64,000 nucleotides of DNA from Isoetes taiwanensis (lineage: Eukaryota; Streptophyta; Lycopodiopsida; Isoetales; Isoetaceae), in assembly GCA_021234155.1 (NCBI GenBank), contig JAJEKV010000071.1:6446236-6510235 (forward strand). The letters are read 5' to 3'. Positions 1-10,798 of this stretch are shown here, one piece after another (position 1 is the stretch's first letter; each line of letters begins with the position of its first letter). The notes under the pieces were generated by a model that was not told the origin of the DNA, did not search any database, and saw nothing but the letters and a program-made list of their open reading frames with translations. A program made the translations under genes and the position numbers.

Positions 1-129
1 TGTTATCTCAGAATTCCTGGATTGGATCAAGCCCTAATTTGAATGCACAGATCATCTAGATGCATCTAAAGGCGAGATTTTCGCGACAACTTCCTACCAC
101 CGTCATTGACCATGGTATGATCTCTTATG

Positions 130-2055
130 GGGAAAGGGTAAGAAAAAGGGAGGAAAAGGAAAAAAGAGGAGGGAAGAGAGAACGTGAAGGGTTAAAAAGG
201 CAATGGGGAAAAGGGAAAAAGAGAAGGGAAAAAAGGGTGGGATAAGAGAAGAGAAAAATGAATGGGAAAAGGGAAAGGAAAAGAAAAATCAAAAGGGAGG
301 GAGGAGCGGAACACGAGAAAAGGCATGAGGAAAAGGGGAAAGAGGTAAAAAGGAAAAGGGAAAGGAAAATGGCATAGGAGAAAGGGAAAGAGTGGGGAAA
401 AGGGTCAAGAATGGGAAAAGGAAGGAAAAAAAAAAGAATGGGAAAAGGAAAGGAAAGAAAAAATCAAAAGGGAGGAGGAAGCGGAACACGAGAGAAAAAG
501 GCATGAGGAAAAAGGGAAAAGAGGTAAAAGGGGAAAAAGGGAAAGGAAATGGCATAGGAGAAAAAGAAAAGTGGGGAAAAGGGTCAAGAATGGGAAAAGG
601 AAGGAAAAAAAAAGAGCATGGGAAAAAGGGAGAAAAGGGAAAGGGTGAGGAAAGAGAAGAAAAGGGAAGGGAAAAGTGGCATGGAAAAAGGAAAAGAGAG
701 AAGAAAGGGAAGGGAAAAGGGGCACCAAGAAAAATAAAAAAGAGTGAAAGGTTGGGGAAAATGAGGAAAAGGGCAGGGAAAAAGGAAGCGGAGAAGGGAA
801 GGGAAAAAAAGGCATGAAAAAAGGGAAGTAAAAGCGAAAAAAAAAGGAGAGGCAAAGTAGGAAATGGAACCGGAAAAATGGCATTAGACAAAGGGAAGAG
901 GGAAATAAGAAAAAGGGGAAGGGGAAAAGGCACTAGAACAAAAAGGAAGAGGAGAAAGGGGTGAAGAGGAAAAGGGTGGGGGGAAAATAGGAAAAGGAAG
1001 GAAAAAAAGGAAAGAGAAAAAATGTGGGAAGGGCATGGGAAAAAGAAAGAAGGAGAAGGGTGAAGGAAAGGTAAAAAGCGGCAATTACGGATAAAAGGAT
1101 AAAGAGGAAAGGATCGAGAAAAAGGAGGAAATCGAAAGGAAAAAAGTCCATCATGAAAAGGGGAAAAGAAAAAAGGCGAGAAAAGAAAAAAGAGGGAAAG
1201 GATTGGAAAAAGGAGGAAAAGGAGGGGGAAAAACAAGAACGGGGAGAAGGGTGAGGTAATGAATTAAAAAAAGAGGAAGAGGAAAAGTGGAAAAGGCACG
1301 GGAACAAAAAGGAAAAGAGAAAGAGTGAGGAAAAGGTGAAAATATTAGAGGAGAGGGAAAAAGTGGAAAAAAGAGAAAAAAGGAGAGAGGGTGGGAAAAG
1401 GAGAAAAATGGGCACATAAAAAGGGTAGAAAAGGGAATGGAAAGAGGGGCATGGGAAAGAAAAAGAAAAAGAAGGAAGAAAAGAAAGGGAAAAAAGACAC
1501 GGGAAGGGAAAAGGGTGGTGGTAGAAAGAATGAAAAGGAAAGGAAAAAGGAAAAAGGAAAAAGGAAGGCGGAAAGCAGAGAAGGCAAGGGGGAAAATGGA
1601 CACGAGGGAAAATGGGAGAGGAAGTGGAAAAGAGAAGTGGAAAGGGCAAGGGATAATAAGGAAGAGGATGGGTAAAAAAAGGAAGGAAAAGGGCATATGA
1701 AAAGGTGGGGAAAAGAGAACGAAAAAGGGTCATGGGAAAAAGGGAAAGGGAAAGTGGAAAGTAAAAAAGAAAAAGGAAAAAAAAGAGAGGGAAAAATAAG
1801 AAGGGCAGAAAGGATGAAAAGGGAAGGGAAAAATCCGTCAGAAAAAAGGGGAAGGGAAAAAGGAAAAGGGGAAAGGGAAGGAAGTGAAGGAAAAAGGGTT
1901 GAAAAAAAAAGGAGGAAAAAAAAAAAGGGGAAGGGAAAAAGAAGGTAACATAAGAAAAAAGGGAAAAGGAGAAACAGAAAGTGTGTAGGAAAATGAGGGA
2001 AAAGGAAAATAACGGAATAGTAAAAAGGCAAAGGCAAAAAAGGAAGGGTGTCAAT
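130..2055. repeat. homopurine (GGGAAAA-type) low-complexity array 1
   Basis: The plus strand is almost entirely A and G for about 1.9 kb, built from degenerate GGGAAAAGG/GGAAAA words broken by short spacers such as GGCAT, GGCAC and GTGG. Long open frames on both strands here translate to Lys/Arg/Glu/Gly-rich or Phe/Ser/Pro/Leu-rich strings. These are artefacts of the composition, not genes. Long homopurine-homopyrimidine DNA can form triplex (H-DNA). The first ~120 bases of the window are ordinary sequence, with no feature seen. Confidence 0.9.
261..615. repeat. 176-bp tandem duplication inside purine array 1
   Basis: A block beginning AATGGGAAAAGG at 261 recurs at 437 with the same order of landmarks (ATCAAAAGGGAGG, GCGGAACACGAG, GGCATGAGG, AATGGCATAGGAG, GGGTCAAGAATGGG). 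The period is about 176 bases with a few indels. It shows that the array grew by segmental tandem duplication and not only by slippage. Confidence 0.75.
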
Positions 2056-2195
2056 GCACAAAAAGCCTCTTAAAGCTCAGCAATCTTTGAAGTTAGTTTC
2101 TATTATATTAGATTTAAGAAAAGAAGTCCTTTGAATAGGTTTTGTCACATAGATTCCCAACTTATGCCCGGCCCTGGGCACCATTACTAGTATCC
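2056..2195. repeat. spacer repeat, copy 1 (flanks purine array 1)
   Basis: Non-purine sequence following array 1. It contains CCTCTTAAAGCTCAGCAA, TTAGTTTCTATTAT and ACTTATGCCCGGC...GGGCACCATTAC. The same landmarks in the same order recur at 4262-4410 after array 2. Confidence 0.7.
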
Positions 2196-2280
2196 TATAT
2201 TATAATGTTTTAAGCGTGTGTCCGTTTTCCATCAAGCCCTAAATCTAATGGTGTGGATTTGATTGGCTTAATCAAGCAGT
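2196..2280. repeat. fragment of the 9.3 kb inverted-repeat element family
   Basis: TATCCTATATTATAATGTTTTA followed by GTGTGTCCGT matches the left end of the element at 9.28 kb (9282-9313). The sequence after it (a GCCCTAAATCTAATGGT-like stretch) is only loosely similar. This is probably a truncated or diverged relative; the right-hand inverted end is not seen here. Confidence 0.5.
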
Positions 2281-2299
2281 GATGATTTTATTGCAATAT

Positions 2300-4255
2300 G
2301 AAGATTAAGGAAAGGGAGGACGAAAAGGCAAAAAGTGAAGGGAAAAGGCCGCGAGGAAAAGGGAAGAGAGGGGAAAAGGGCATGGGAAAAAAAGGGGAAG
2401 AAAGAAAATGGTGAGGAAATGGAAAAGTGACATGGGAAAGGGAAAAAAGAAAGGGAAAACAAAGAGGGGAGAGAGGAAGGGAAGGAAGAAAGGGCAATCA
2501 CGAAAAAGAGTGGGAAAGGAAGAAAAAGTAAAGGGAAAAGGGGCATTGGAAAGCGAAGGGGAAGGAAAAAGAAAAAGCAATACGGAAGGGGAAAAGGAGG
2601 GGAAAATGGGCATGAGGAAAAGGGGGAGAGGGAGATGGAAAAAGCCCAAAGGGAAAGGTTGGAGAAAGGGAAAAAAGAAGGAAAAAGAGCATGGAAAAAG
2701 TAAAAAAAAAGAAAAAAGGGGAGCGGACAAAGGAAAAGAAGAAGAGGATGGAGAAAGGAGAAAAATGGGTGCATGGAAAAGGTGGGGAAAAGGAGCGACA
2801 CAATGGAAAAGGGAAAGAGGAAAGGAAAAGAAAAGAGGGAGAAAAAAAAAAAAAGGCCACGGGGGAAAGGTGGGGGATTAGGGAAAAAAAAAAGAAAAAA
2901 GGGGTGGAAAGGTGAAAGGAAAAGGCAAAGAACCACGAGGGAAAAGGGGAAGAGGAAAAAGAAGGCTGGTGAGGAAAGGGATAAGTGGCATGAAAAAGAG
3001 AAAGAAAGGGAAAAAGAAAGGGAGGGAGGAAAGGGAAGGCAAAAAAAGCAATGGGAAAAGGGGAAGAGGAAAGGGTGTGGAAAGCAGGAAAAGGGAAGGG
3101 AAAAAAGGGAAGAGGAAAAATGGTGGAGAGAAGGGAGAAAGGGAAGAGAAAAAAAAAAAGGAATGCAGAAAGGGGAAGCGGGAAGGGAAAATGGAATGAG
3201 GGAGGAAAAAGGGAGGGAAATGGAAATGGAAGGCAAAGGGAAGCAGGAAGGGAAAATGGACCACGAGGAAAAAGGGAGAAATGGAAATGGAAAATGGGAA
3301 GGCAAATGGGCACCGGAGAAAAGGGAAAAAGGGAAAGGTGAGAAAAGGAGGGAAAAAAAAAAAAGGAAAAAAGGGGAACAGGAAAAAAAAAAAAAGAGAA
3401 AAAGGATGGCGAAAGGCGAAAAAGGGTCGGGGAAAAGGAAAAGGGAAGGAAAAAAAGAAAGAAAAGGAGGAAGAAAGTGAAAAAGAACGAGGAAAGGATG
3501 AAAAGGGAAGGGAAAAGAAAAAGAAAAAAAAAAAAAGGGAGGTGGAAAGAAAAAAGAAAGGGAAAAAGGGGCACGAGGAATGGGGAAGAAGGAAATGAAA
3601 AAAAGAGCGGGAAAAAGAGCATGAAAAGGGAAAGAGAGAAAGAGTGAGAAAAAGCGAAAAGTGAAGGGAAAAGAGCATGGGACAAGGAAAAAAAAAAAAG
3701 AAAAAGAAAGGGAGAAAACGAGGAAAAAGGGAAGAGTGCGAAAAAAAGAAAAAGGGGCACATAAAAATGGTGAGAAAAATAAAGGAAAAAAAGACACGAG
3801 GAGAATAGGGAAGAGAAAAAAAAAAAAGAGAGGAAAAGGGTATAATAAGAGAAAGAGAGAAAGGGCGAGAAAAAAGAAAAAAATGAACGGAAAAAGAGCA
3901 TAGGACAAAAAGAAGAAAAAGGGGCACATGAAAAAAGGTGGGAAAAAGGGAAGGAAAAAGAAATAGAAAAGTAAGAGGAGGGGGAAAGGAAAGGAAAAAA
4001 GAGCACAGGAAAAAGGGGAAGGGCGGGAAAGGATAAAAGGGAAGGAAAAAAAATCCATCAGAAAAAGGGGAAAGGGAAAAAGGAGAACATAAAGTGGAAA
4101 GGACAGGGAAGGAAAAAACGAGATAAAAAGAAAAGAGAAAAAGGAAAAAATAAATGTGTAGGGAAAAGGAAAAAGGAAAGTCTGTAGGAAAATGGGAAGA
4201 AAGGAAAAGAAAAAGGGAAATCAAGGATAGAGCAAAAAGCAAAGAGAAAGGGAAA
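2300..4255. repeat. homopurine low-complexity array 2
   Basis: Same composition and word structure as array 1 (GGGAAAAGG words with GGCAT/GGCAC spacers), about 1.95 kb. It lies between the two copies of the spacer repeat, so array plus spacer forms a roughly 2.2 kb tandem unit. Long open frames on either strand are composition artefacts. Confidence 0.9.
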
Positions 4256-4261
4256 CGATAC

Positions 4262-4412
4262 TTGAGTGCACAAAAACCTCTTATAGCCCAGCAACATTGG
4301 GCTTAGTTTCTATTATCTAAGATTTATGAAAAGGAGTTGGTGAACATGTTTCCATCCCACAAGGTTCCTGACTTATGCCCGGCATGGCGGGCACCATTAC
4401 AAGTACCTATAA
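4262..4412. repeat. spacer repeat, copy 2
   Basis: Matches 2056-2195: CCTCTTATAGCCCAGCAA, TTAGTTTCTATTAT, GACTTATGCCCGGC and GGGCACCATTAC in the same order, with substitutions and small indels. Offset about 2.2 kb. It grades into the open frame that starts at 4337. Confidence 0.7.
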
Positions 4413-5527
4413 TAGAGGTGAATCCCCCGGGACAGGAAAAGTTCCATGACGGTCCACATAGTGCTTTTAATCAAGGTAACCCTGATGCCCAATGGGTATT
4501 ACAGCCTGAGAACAAATACCTTCATGATCAGCCTTGGATAAATGCCTTCAAGGTGGAGTACATGCCTGAGCTTGCTCATCATTTGCCACACGGATTGCGA
4601 AACCCTTGCGGCAAGTCCCAGAAGAACTTGGCGGGGAAGAAATGGGGATCGGTTTGGGCCAGATCTATTTAAAGCACCTTGGTGGTTTCAACAGTCTCCA
4701 TGCATATCTTGAAAGTGAGACCATTTCAGTTGAATGGGTTCCTTCCCCCTGTCAACACTCTTCTTTCTTGTTCCGACTGGGAACATTGGTGTCAAACCTT
4801 GGATCTTTGACCTCCCGAGAATTCCATGATCAAGCCTGGTGTGGATGATACAACCTCCTCCTCGGCACAACACTCAGTATCCGTCATTATGAGCACCTCC
4901 ACTGCAGTCAATTTCTCATTTGGATTGGTACTCTTCCTTTTGGACCAAGGCTTTTGGCTGGTCACTTATTTGATTGGACCCGACTCATATCTCCCTGGAT
5001 CTTACGTGGGATCCACGCTTTGTGCGCCGCTCTGTATGGGAGGAAGGAGAAACTTTAGAGCAAACTCGGAATTGGATCTACATTCTGAATGAACGTGGAT
5101 GGCAAAACCCCTTTCAGTACATGCAGGGCCTCACTCAATTTTGGGAGCGTCTTTGCTCGTCTCTTGATCCGTCAATTCATCATCAAGCGGCATTACGTGC
5201 GGCCACGAAGTGCCTCCTCCGGTGTTGCTTTCGAAGCGCCCTATCTATTAATGTACTTCAAATGCGATTGCGGTCTTTGGTGCCTTTGGCCTTCAGACTT
5301 GCCTACTCATTGAATGCCCATCGTGCCTTTAAAGACATGGCCGAATCCCGAGGGTTTTACGATTGATCGCCACCATCCATTGGGGTACATACCCGGATAT
5401 CTTTGAAAGAGCGGCAGAGCTTCGTCGAAATATCTGCTTGAGGCACATCCTCGCGGTTGGCGAGGATGATTTTGAAAAGGTTCTAGTTTTCCTCCGCCGA
5501 GACCAGGTTCACCTTTTCTCTCCTCAG
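4337..5527 (+). pseudogene. unrecognised coding-like sequence, copy 1 (broken)
   Basis: I do not recognise a family. An open frame runs 4337-4672 (111 codons, Pro/His-rich, opening MVNMFPSHKVPDL). Homologous coding-like text then continues in other frames through 4826-5366, including the stretch around 5089-5366 with NERGWQNPF, DPSIHHQA, LAYSLNAHRAFKDM and, near the end, FEKVL. Frame changes and stops break it, so it is either a pseudogene or exons separated by unmarked introns. The part from about 4637 onward is duplicated in tandem at 5695-6575, where the same peptides reappear, which argues that this is real former coding sequence and not chance. Confidence 0.4.
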
Positions 5528-5532
5528 GTGTT

Positions 5533-5563
5533 CTTTTTTTTAGGGGGGGGGAGGGGGGCGTGT
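5533..5563. repeat. T-run followed by G-run at the copy junction
   Basis: A T8 run leads into an almost pure G tract (about 9 G, A, 6 G) just after copy 1. It marks the divergent junction between the two tandem copies. Confidence 0.6.
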
Positions 5564-5585
5564 TTATCACCGTGCGGCCGGACAC

Positions 5586-6580
5586 ATGACTAGTCCTAAG
5601 TACCATGCGGGGGCAAAAACAAGGGACGGATCAGCGTCGGACATCAGATCCACCCCCAAACCTTGCAGCAAGTCCGTAGAACTGCAGGGAAAAAATGGGG
5701 ATCGGTTTGGACAAATCTATTTAAAGCACCTTGGTGGTTTCAACAGTCTCCATGCATATCTTGAAAGTGAGACCATTCCAGTTGAATGGGTTCCTTCCCC
5801 CTGTCAACACTCTTCTTTCTTGTTCCGACTGGGAACATTGGTGTCAAACCTTGGATGCTGACCTCCTTCAAGAATTCCATGATCAAGCACAGCAGCCGAT
5901 GATACAACCTCCTCCTCAGCACAACACTCTGTATCCGTCATTATGAGCACCTCCACACCGTCAATTTCTCATTTCGGATTGGTACTCTTCCTTTTGGACC
6001 AAGGCTTTGGCTGGTCACGCTGATTAGACCCCGACTCATATCTCCACAGATCTTCTGTGGGATCCACGCTTTGTGCGCCGCTCTGTATGGGAGGAAGGAG
6101 AAACTTTAGAGCAAACTCGGAATTGGATCTACATTCTGAATGAACGTGGATGGCAAAACCCCTTTCAGGCTGTCTGGGGCCTCACTCAATTTTTGGAGCG
6201 TGCTGCTACGTCTCTTGATCCGTCAATTCATCATCAAGCAGCATTCTGTGCAGCCCTGAAGTGCCTCCTCCAGTGTTGCTCGAAAGCGCCCTATCTATTA
6301 ATGTACTTCAAATGCCAGTGCCGGTGCTGGTGCCTTTGGCCTTCAGACTTGCCTACTCATTGAATGCCCATCGTGCCTTTAAAGACATGACGCAATCAGG
6401 GTTTCTGATTGATGCGCCACCATCCATTGGGGTACATGCCGGATATGCTTTGAAAGAGCGTGCAAGAGCTCGTCGAGAAATATCCTGCGGAGCGCACGCC
6501 CTCACGCGAGCGGGATGATTTTGAAAAGGTTCCTGGTTTTCCTCCATCAGAGACCGTTCCTGCTTTTCTCTCCTTTGTCT
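5586..6580 (+). pseudogene. unrecognised coding-like sequence, copy 2 (broken)
   Basis: Tandem copy of 4637-5527, offset about 1,052 bases. GGTGGTTTCAACAGTCTCC sits at 4681 and again at 5733; later peptides NERGWQNPFQ, DPSIHHQA and LAYSLNAHRAFKDM recur in frame at 6073-6380. The copies differ by substitutions and small indels: in copy 2 the frame 5731-5946 stays open through a region where copy 1 is stopped. No known domain is visible. Neither copy gives one continuous protein. It could be an old tandem gene duplication or part of an unidentified mobile element. Confidence 0.4.
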
Positions 6581-6719
6581 CATTTCATTCCTCTCGCTTG
6601 ACGAGAGTTCATGTTCCGATTGATATTCAACGAAGTCATATTTTGGCATATTGTCTCTTGAGTTTTTGTTGTTTCCTTCTTTCTTTTCTGATCTTTTTGC
6701 ACAATCTCGCATGACACTC

Positions 6720-7185
6720 AGCTAGGATTTCCCTGCTTGATCTAAGGGTCCTCACAGAGGGCTGTCTTGTAGGTGATCTCGAACCCAGACCCTAAAGATT
6801 AATTAGTCCCCCCTTATTAAATATCTGTACTATATATATACTTATCTTTAAAATTCGAATTTCTGCCAATGGTTTGATGTGTTAATTATGGATTTGCATC
6901 ATTTTTCACCCGGGTCTCAGATCGGGATGATTCTTCGACCCATTTTGGGTGAACTTTGATGCTCATGCATAATTTCCACTTCAATCTTACTAGAATGTTA
7001 ATTTGACTCATCCATTTTCCTACATCTATAATTTAGCCTAACTTTATGACCCTAATACTTGAGGGAAAATCTTTTCCCCCATCTTCGAGGTTCACTTGGA
7101 ATTTCTCTCCCATGATCTATTAGGTCGGTTAGACTACTAAGTCAAGGATATGGCCAGCCCTAGCTCTTGGTCAACCAAGAATATT
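6720..7185. other. AT-rich spacer, no gene seen
   Basis: No coding signal, repeat or RNA recognised. The right end could be the untranslated leader of the LTR element whose primer-binding site lies at 7186-7197 (minus strand). Confidence 0.4.
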
Positions 7186-7197
7186 GCCCTGATACCA
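7186..7197 (-). other. retrotransposon primer-binding site (tRNA-iMet type)
   Basis: On the minus strand this reads TGGTATCAGGGC, one mismatch from the plant consensus TGGTATCAGAGC that is complementary to the 3' end of initiator tRNA-Met. It lies one base from a sequence that, read on plus, begins TGTGATTATCCC, as expected for the end of a 5' LTR in an element on the minus strand. Confidence 0.55.
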
Positions 7198-7198
7198 T

Positions 7199-7850
7199 TG
7201 TGATTATCCCTACTAAATATACGACACCCGGTTGTACATCTCGTAGGAAATCCCCATCCAGCCCTCTGGCCGCATGGGCCCTCCATCTATCTCGCACTCA
7301 AGATACTCCTAGTGCGGGAAAGGGACACGGAGGTGTCTTGACGCCCTTCCCCTATGGGCTCCTATATAACAGAAGCACAACATAATGTCAGCACTAACAA
7401 TAGCAATATATCTAACTACCTCGAAGGGTAGCACATATCCATACATCCATAGATCCAACAATGATATCAACATACCATAAAACATGAGAGCTCCTACTCA
7501 GGCTCAGACTCGTAGGGAAGTAGACTGAGGCTGGGCTACAAGATAGAGCAGACCGAGATATAACAATGGCTATAGACAATGGCTAGGGTTGACCACTCTA
7601 TACGCCCCTCACAGGCATTACATGCGGCATCGGCTAGCGAACTCTGGCGTATTTCAGAACTTCGTCAATATGTAGTTTCGTGGTATCACCCATCGAGACT
7701 ACTCTGGGTTGCATCTCCCCGGTCCGATGAGGCAGGAATCTCCTTTTTCCGAGGTCTAGTGGTTCCGTGGGTGTCTAGAGAATCGTGGCGATACATGATC
7801 CGGCCCACGATGAATCCCCAAAACAGGAGCGGGCCAATACACACGCAACT
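7199..7850 (-). mobile_element. probable solo or remnant LTR, minus strand
   Basis: The inner boundary is set by the primer-binding site at 7186-7197 and the TG/CA terminus at 7199. About 160 bases inside the putative LTR, the minus strand has TTATATAGGAGCCC, a good TATA box for an LTR promoter. The outer end is not defined by a matching repeat, so 7850 is a guess. No gag or pol sequence is seen on the internal side (below 7186), so the element is a solo LTR with a piece of leader or a strongly truncated copy. Short open frames here have no recognisable product. Confidence 0.4.
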
Positions 7851-9276
7851 CAAAAATGTTACAGAAAATTATGCCAAGAACTGCTCTTCCATCCAGTCCA
7901 CAGACATTTCAGAACAATCCAAATCTAGCATAAAACACAACAGAAACAACCAATGCAATAACAAATCATGCGAACCAAAATAAAGCCTCCATTAAGCAAA
8001 CATAACCTCAAGTTTGATTGTCTTACTTGGTAGAAAATAGGTCGTGAATGCAGAAACTTGTGGAGCCAAACTGGTAGGACAGAAAGAAGGATAAAACTAG
8101 CTCAAGAGAACATCAATGAGGAAGAGGAAGAAGAAAACCTATATATAAATGAAAGCGAGGCCCAAAATACCAGATGACATGCCTTGCCAAAGAATGATGG
8201 TTCTATTGTTTGCAATAGAACTGTGACATTCTCTTGTTGACATATATGTAATCCCCTTATGATCCAGAATGGAAGTTGGGTCTTCAAGTTATTTTATATA
8301 TCTGGTCTAGATCTTCATCCAGACTATGAAAATAAGCTTGGATTTCTTCCTTTTTATTTGTTTGCTTCCTTCCAACCCAGATCTATTCTATTTTCTTCCT
8401 TCTAGCTCAAATCTTCCATGTTTCTATTCTTTTAAATCCATGCCTCTGCAAATCTTCCTTTTATTTTTGGATGGTGTTAATATTTTTGCCACATGTAATA
8501 TAACATGCGACATTCTCTATCCCCCTTGCGGGTCGCAGTTGGTGGCAAATTTTGAATCCATTTGCTCCTTTTTAATGCTACCAATCTTAGAAGAAATTCG
8601 TATTGAAGCTTTGCAATTTTCCACTCCCCGCACTCTATGCTTGGCGCTTCCGAATTTTGGAGCATCAAAATTGCTCCGTTTGTGTGCCAATGGTTCTTGA
8701 GTTGCATCTTGTTGTGCCGAATCCTGCAGTTCACTTAGGGTGAGCCTTTTCTTCTATTCATTACTGTGTTTATTGTTGAATCTGATACCAAACTTGCAGG
8801 AACAGTTCATTAGTAGCTTGGGGCCGTTGATCTTCTCCTGCATAGAGGGACATCATCACAGTCCATTGCTCTAACGTAGGTGATACTATCATTTGTTCTT
8901 CGTCTTTGCTGTAGACTATGAGCTAGACTGAGCCTAGTGGCAGACTTCAGTTTCTTTGGCTATGGCATTTGCAACATCTTCCATCTCTATATTCATCTAT
9001 CCATGAAGATATGTAGTTTTGTATCAGCCTCAAAAAGTGAAACATTTCTAGGATACAAGGCACCCCTAGCTTCTGCAACAATTCTTCGTCATAATTATGG
9101 TTATGATCATGCCGTACCTCAGTAGTGGACATTGTGAAGAAGAAGTTTGCAACTTAATTGAGAATTTTAGTTCAATTCTGGAAAAAAAAGTCAAGCAATT
9201 CCCTTGAAAGGAACAAACCTAAGCCTAAAGCGAGCAGCTAGAATCCAATTATTTGATGTTGCAAAATGATTGCTTG
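7851..9276. other. no gene recognised
   Basis: AT-rich sequence with short open frames on both strands (for example around 8326-8700 plus and 8477-8734 minus, which overlap each other). None shows a known domain or conserved-looking motif. No RNA gene seen. Confidence 0.4.
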
Positions 9277-9291
9277 CATTATCCTATATTA

Positions 9292-9450
9292 TAATGTTTT
9301 AGAGTGTGTCCGTTATGCGTTGAACCCTACCTGACGGTCCAGATCATTCGGCCTAAGTTTGATGGTTAAGATATTGATGTTTATAATATTTTAAATTGAA
9401 AACATGTCCAGATAGGGCTCGACGCACAAAGGACACACTCTAAAACATTA
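9292..9450. mobile_element. small inverted-repeat element (MITE-like)
   Basis: A perfect 20-bp inverted pair: TAATGTTTTAGAGTGTGTCC at 9292-9311 and its reverse complement at 9431-9450. The span is 159 bases with no coding capacity. TA lies at both outer ends, so a TA target duplication (Stowaway-like) is possible. A related left end is present at 2196-2226. Confidence 0.6.
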
Positions 9451-9507
9451 AATCTGACGGTCCAGACCATTCAGCCCTAAGTTTGACGGTTAAGATATTG
9501 ATGTTTT
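9331..9507. repeat. direct repeat across the end of the 9.3 kb element
   Basis: CTGACGGTCCAGA(T/C)CATTC...TTTGA(T/C)GGTTAAGATATTGATG occurs at about 9331-9384 and again at about 9454-9507. One copy lies inside the inverted repeat and one immediately outside it, so the element and its flank have been partly duplicated. Confidence 0.65.
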
Positions 9508-10789
9508 TTTTTTCTATCTATCTAGGTTAAAAATTCTTGGGCGGATGCCGTTAACTTAGAAGAGACAGCTCGAGGAGCTACACAAATAATGAGTTCCAGG
9601 TTCGACTTTGCTCACATGATATTGAATCGATGAGCTCAGATGGATTGATGGCTACTGGAAACTGCCCATTCAGTTTTAGACATGTGTTGAAGCTGGTTTG
9701 CAGATGGATTGATGGCTGCAAGTGTTGTATTTTCTTTTTCTTCAGCTAACAAAGACCGTAAGGGTACGTTGATGCAGGAAAAACATCTAATCATTTTGGC
9801 AAGATGGATTTGACCAGAAGCTTTTTTTGTTCTGAGCATGTGAATTCAAGAATCTGTAGGCCCAGGCTAGCTTCTTGGCAAAGATTGTGTTGTCTTCAAA
9901 TGCTTGATCTAAGTCTGAAAAATCTCAGCAGAGCCCTAAACAGGTATTGCTTCAGGCTATGGAGGATGATGGAGACGAGCACACAAGATCGTACCATTCC
10001 ATTTAAAAGTGAAGTAGAAAGTCGCTTGCATGAAGTGGCAGAATGTTTCCAAATATTAGGTGAACCCATAGGCATTGTCTCAGAAACATCAAGTCGTTGT
10101 CCTGGGCATCTTCATTTGTGTTTTTCTTCGATGCAAGCTATCCAGCTCATGGAGAAATGTGAAGCAGATTAAAGGCATATTTCATTGATGGAGGGCCATC
10201 TCCATAAGCTGCATATTACCGTTTTAAGTCCTTTCCATTTTGGTATCTATCTCTGCTATGGTATTTTCCAAACTTCTTTAGTTCTTTATTTTATTTATGT
10301 ATTTAAAATTCATATAACACGATTTTGACTGTAAAGACCTTCCGAAACAGATGTATTACTTTAGATGGCAGATGCGCATGCATGACAGATTGGTTCTTTA
10401 GTGTATAAAGAGCACTCAATTTGGAGCTATCGGGGCATTTGCTGATGCTGGAGTTGTAATTTATGGAAAAGCTAGAATTGTGATAAAACTTTGCTAACCT
10501 TGAACGAATTGGTATCAGATGTGATGAAATTTCTAAAGTTGATGGCATACTTCTATGAGCCATCCTCAAGCTATTTTTACCTTTTTCAGCCTTTATTTAT
10601 TTCTATTCCACGAGCGCAGCTACGTGTCAAGGCCTGAGTTTCTCAATTTGTTTCTTCATAGCTATGTTTGTTGCTCGCCCTCCATGCTCTGATTTAATTC
10701 AGATTGAAAAAGCACTTTCTTCAATTTCATCTTGATTGTAGTGATATTCACAGTTTCTGATACTGCAAAGGTTTTTCGAAGAGTTTTGA
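9508..10789. other. no gene recognised
   Basis: Contains a 122-codon open frame at 9804-10172 on plus (opening MDLTRSFFCSEHVNSRICR) without a recognisable domain. The rest is AT-rich without clear structure. It ends at the insertion point of the LINE at 10.8 kb. Confidence 0.35.
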
Positions 10790-10798
10790 TTGTGATTT
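10790..10798. repeat. candidate LINE target-site duplication, left copy
   Basis: TTGTGATTT lies next to the poly(T) end; TTGTGAATTT lies at 12611-12620 at the truncated end. One indel separates them, so this is suggestive only. Confidence 0.35.

Noticed and set aside
130..4255. Many long open frames on both strands (up to about 600 codons) in the purine arrays
   Set aside because: They translate to Lys/Glu/Arg/Gly or Phe/Ser/Pro/Leu strings imposed by the composition; stop codons are simply rare in such DNA.
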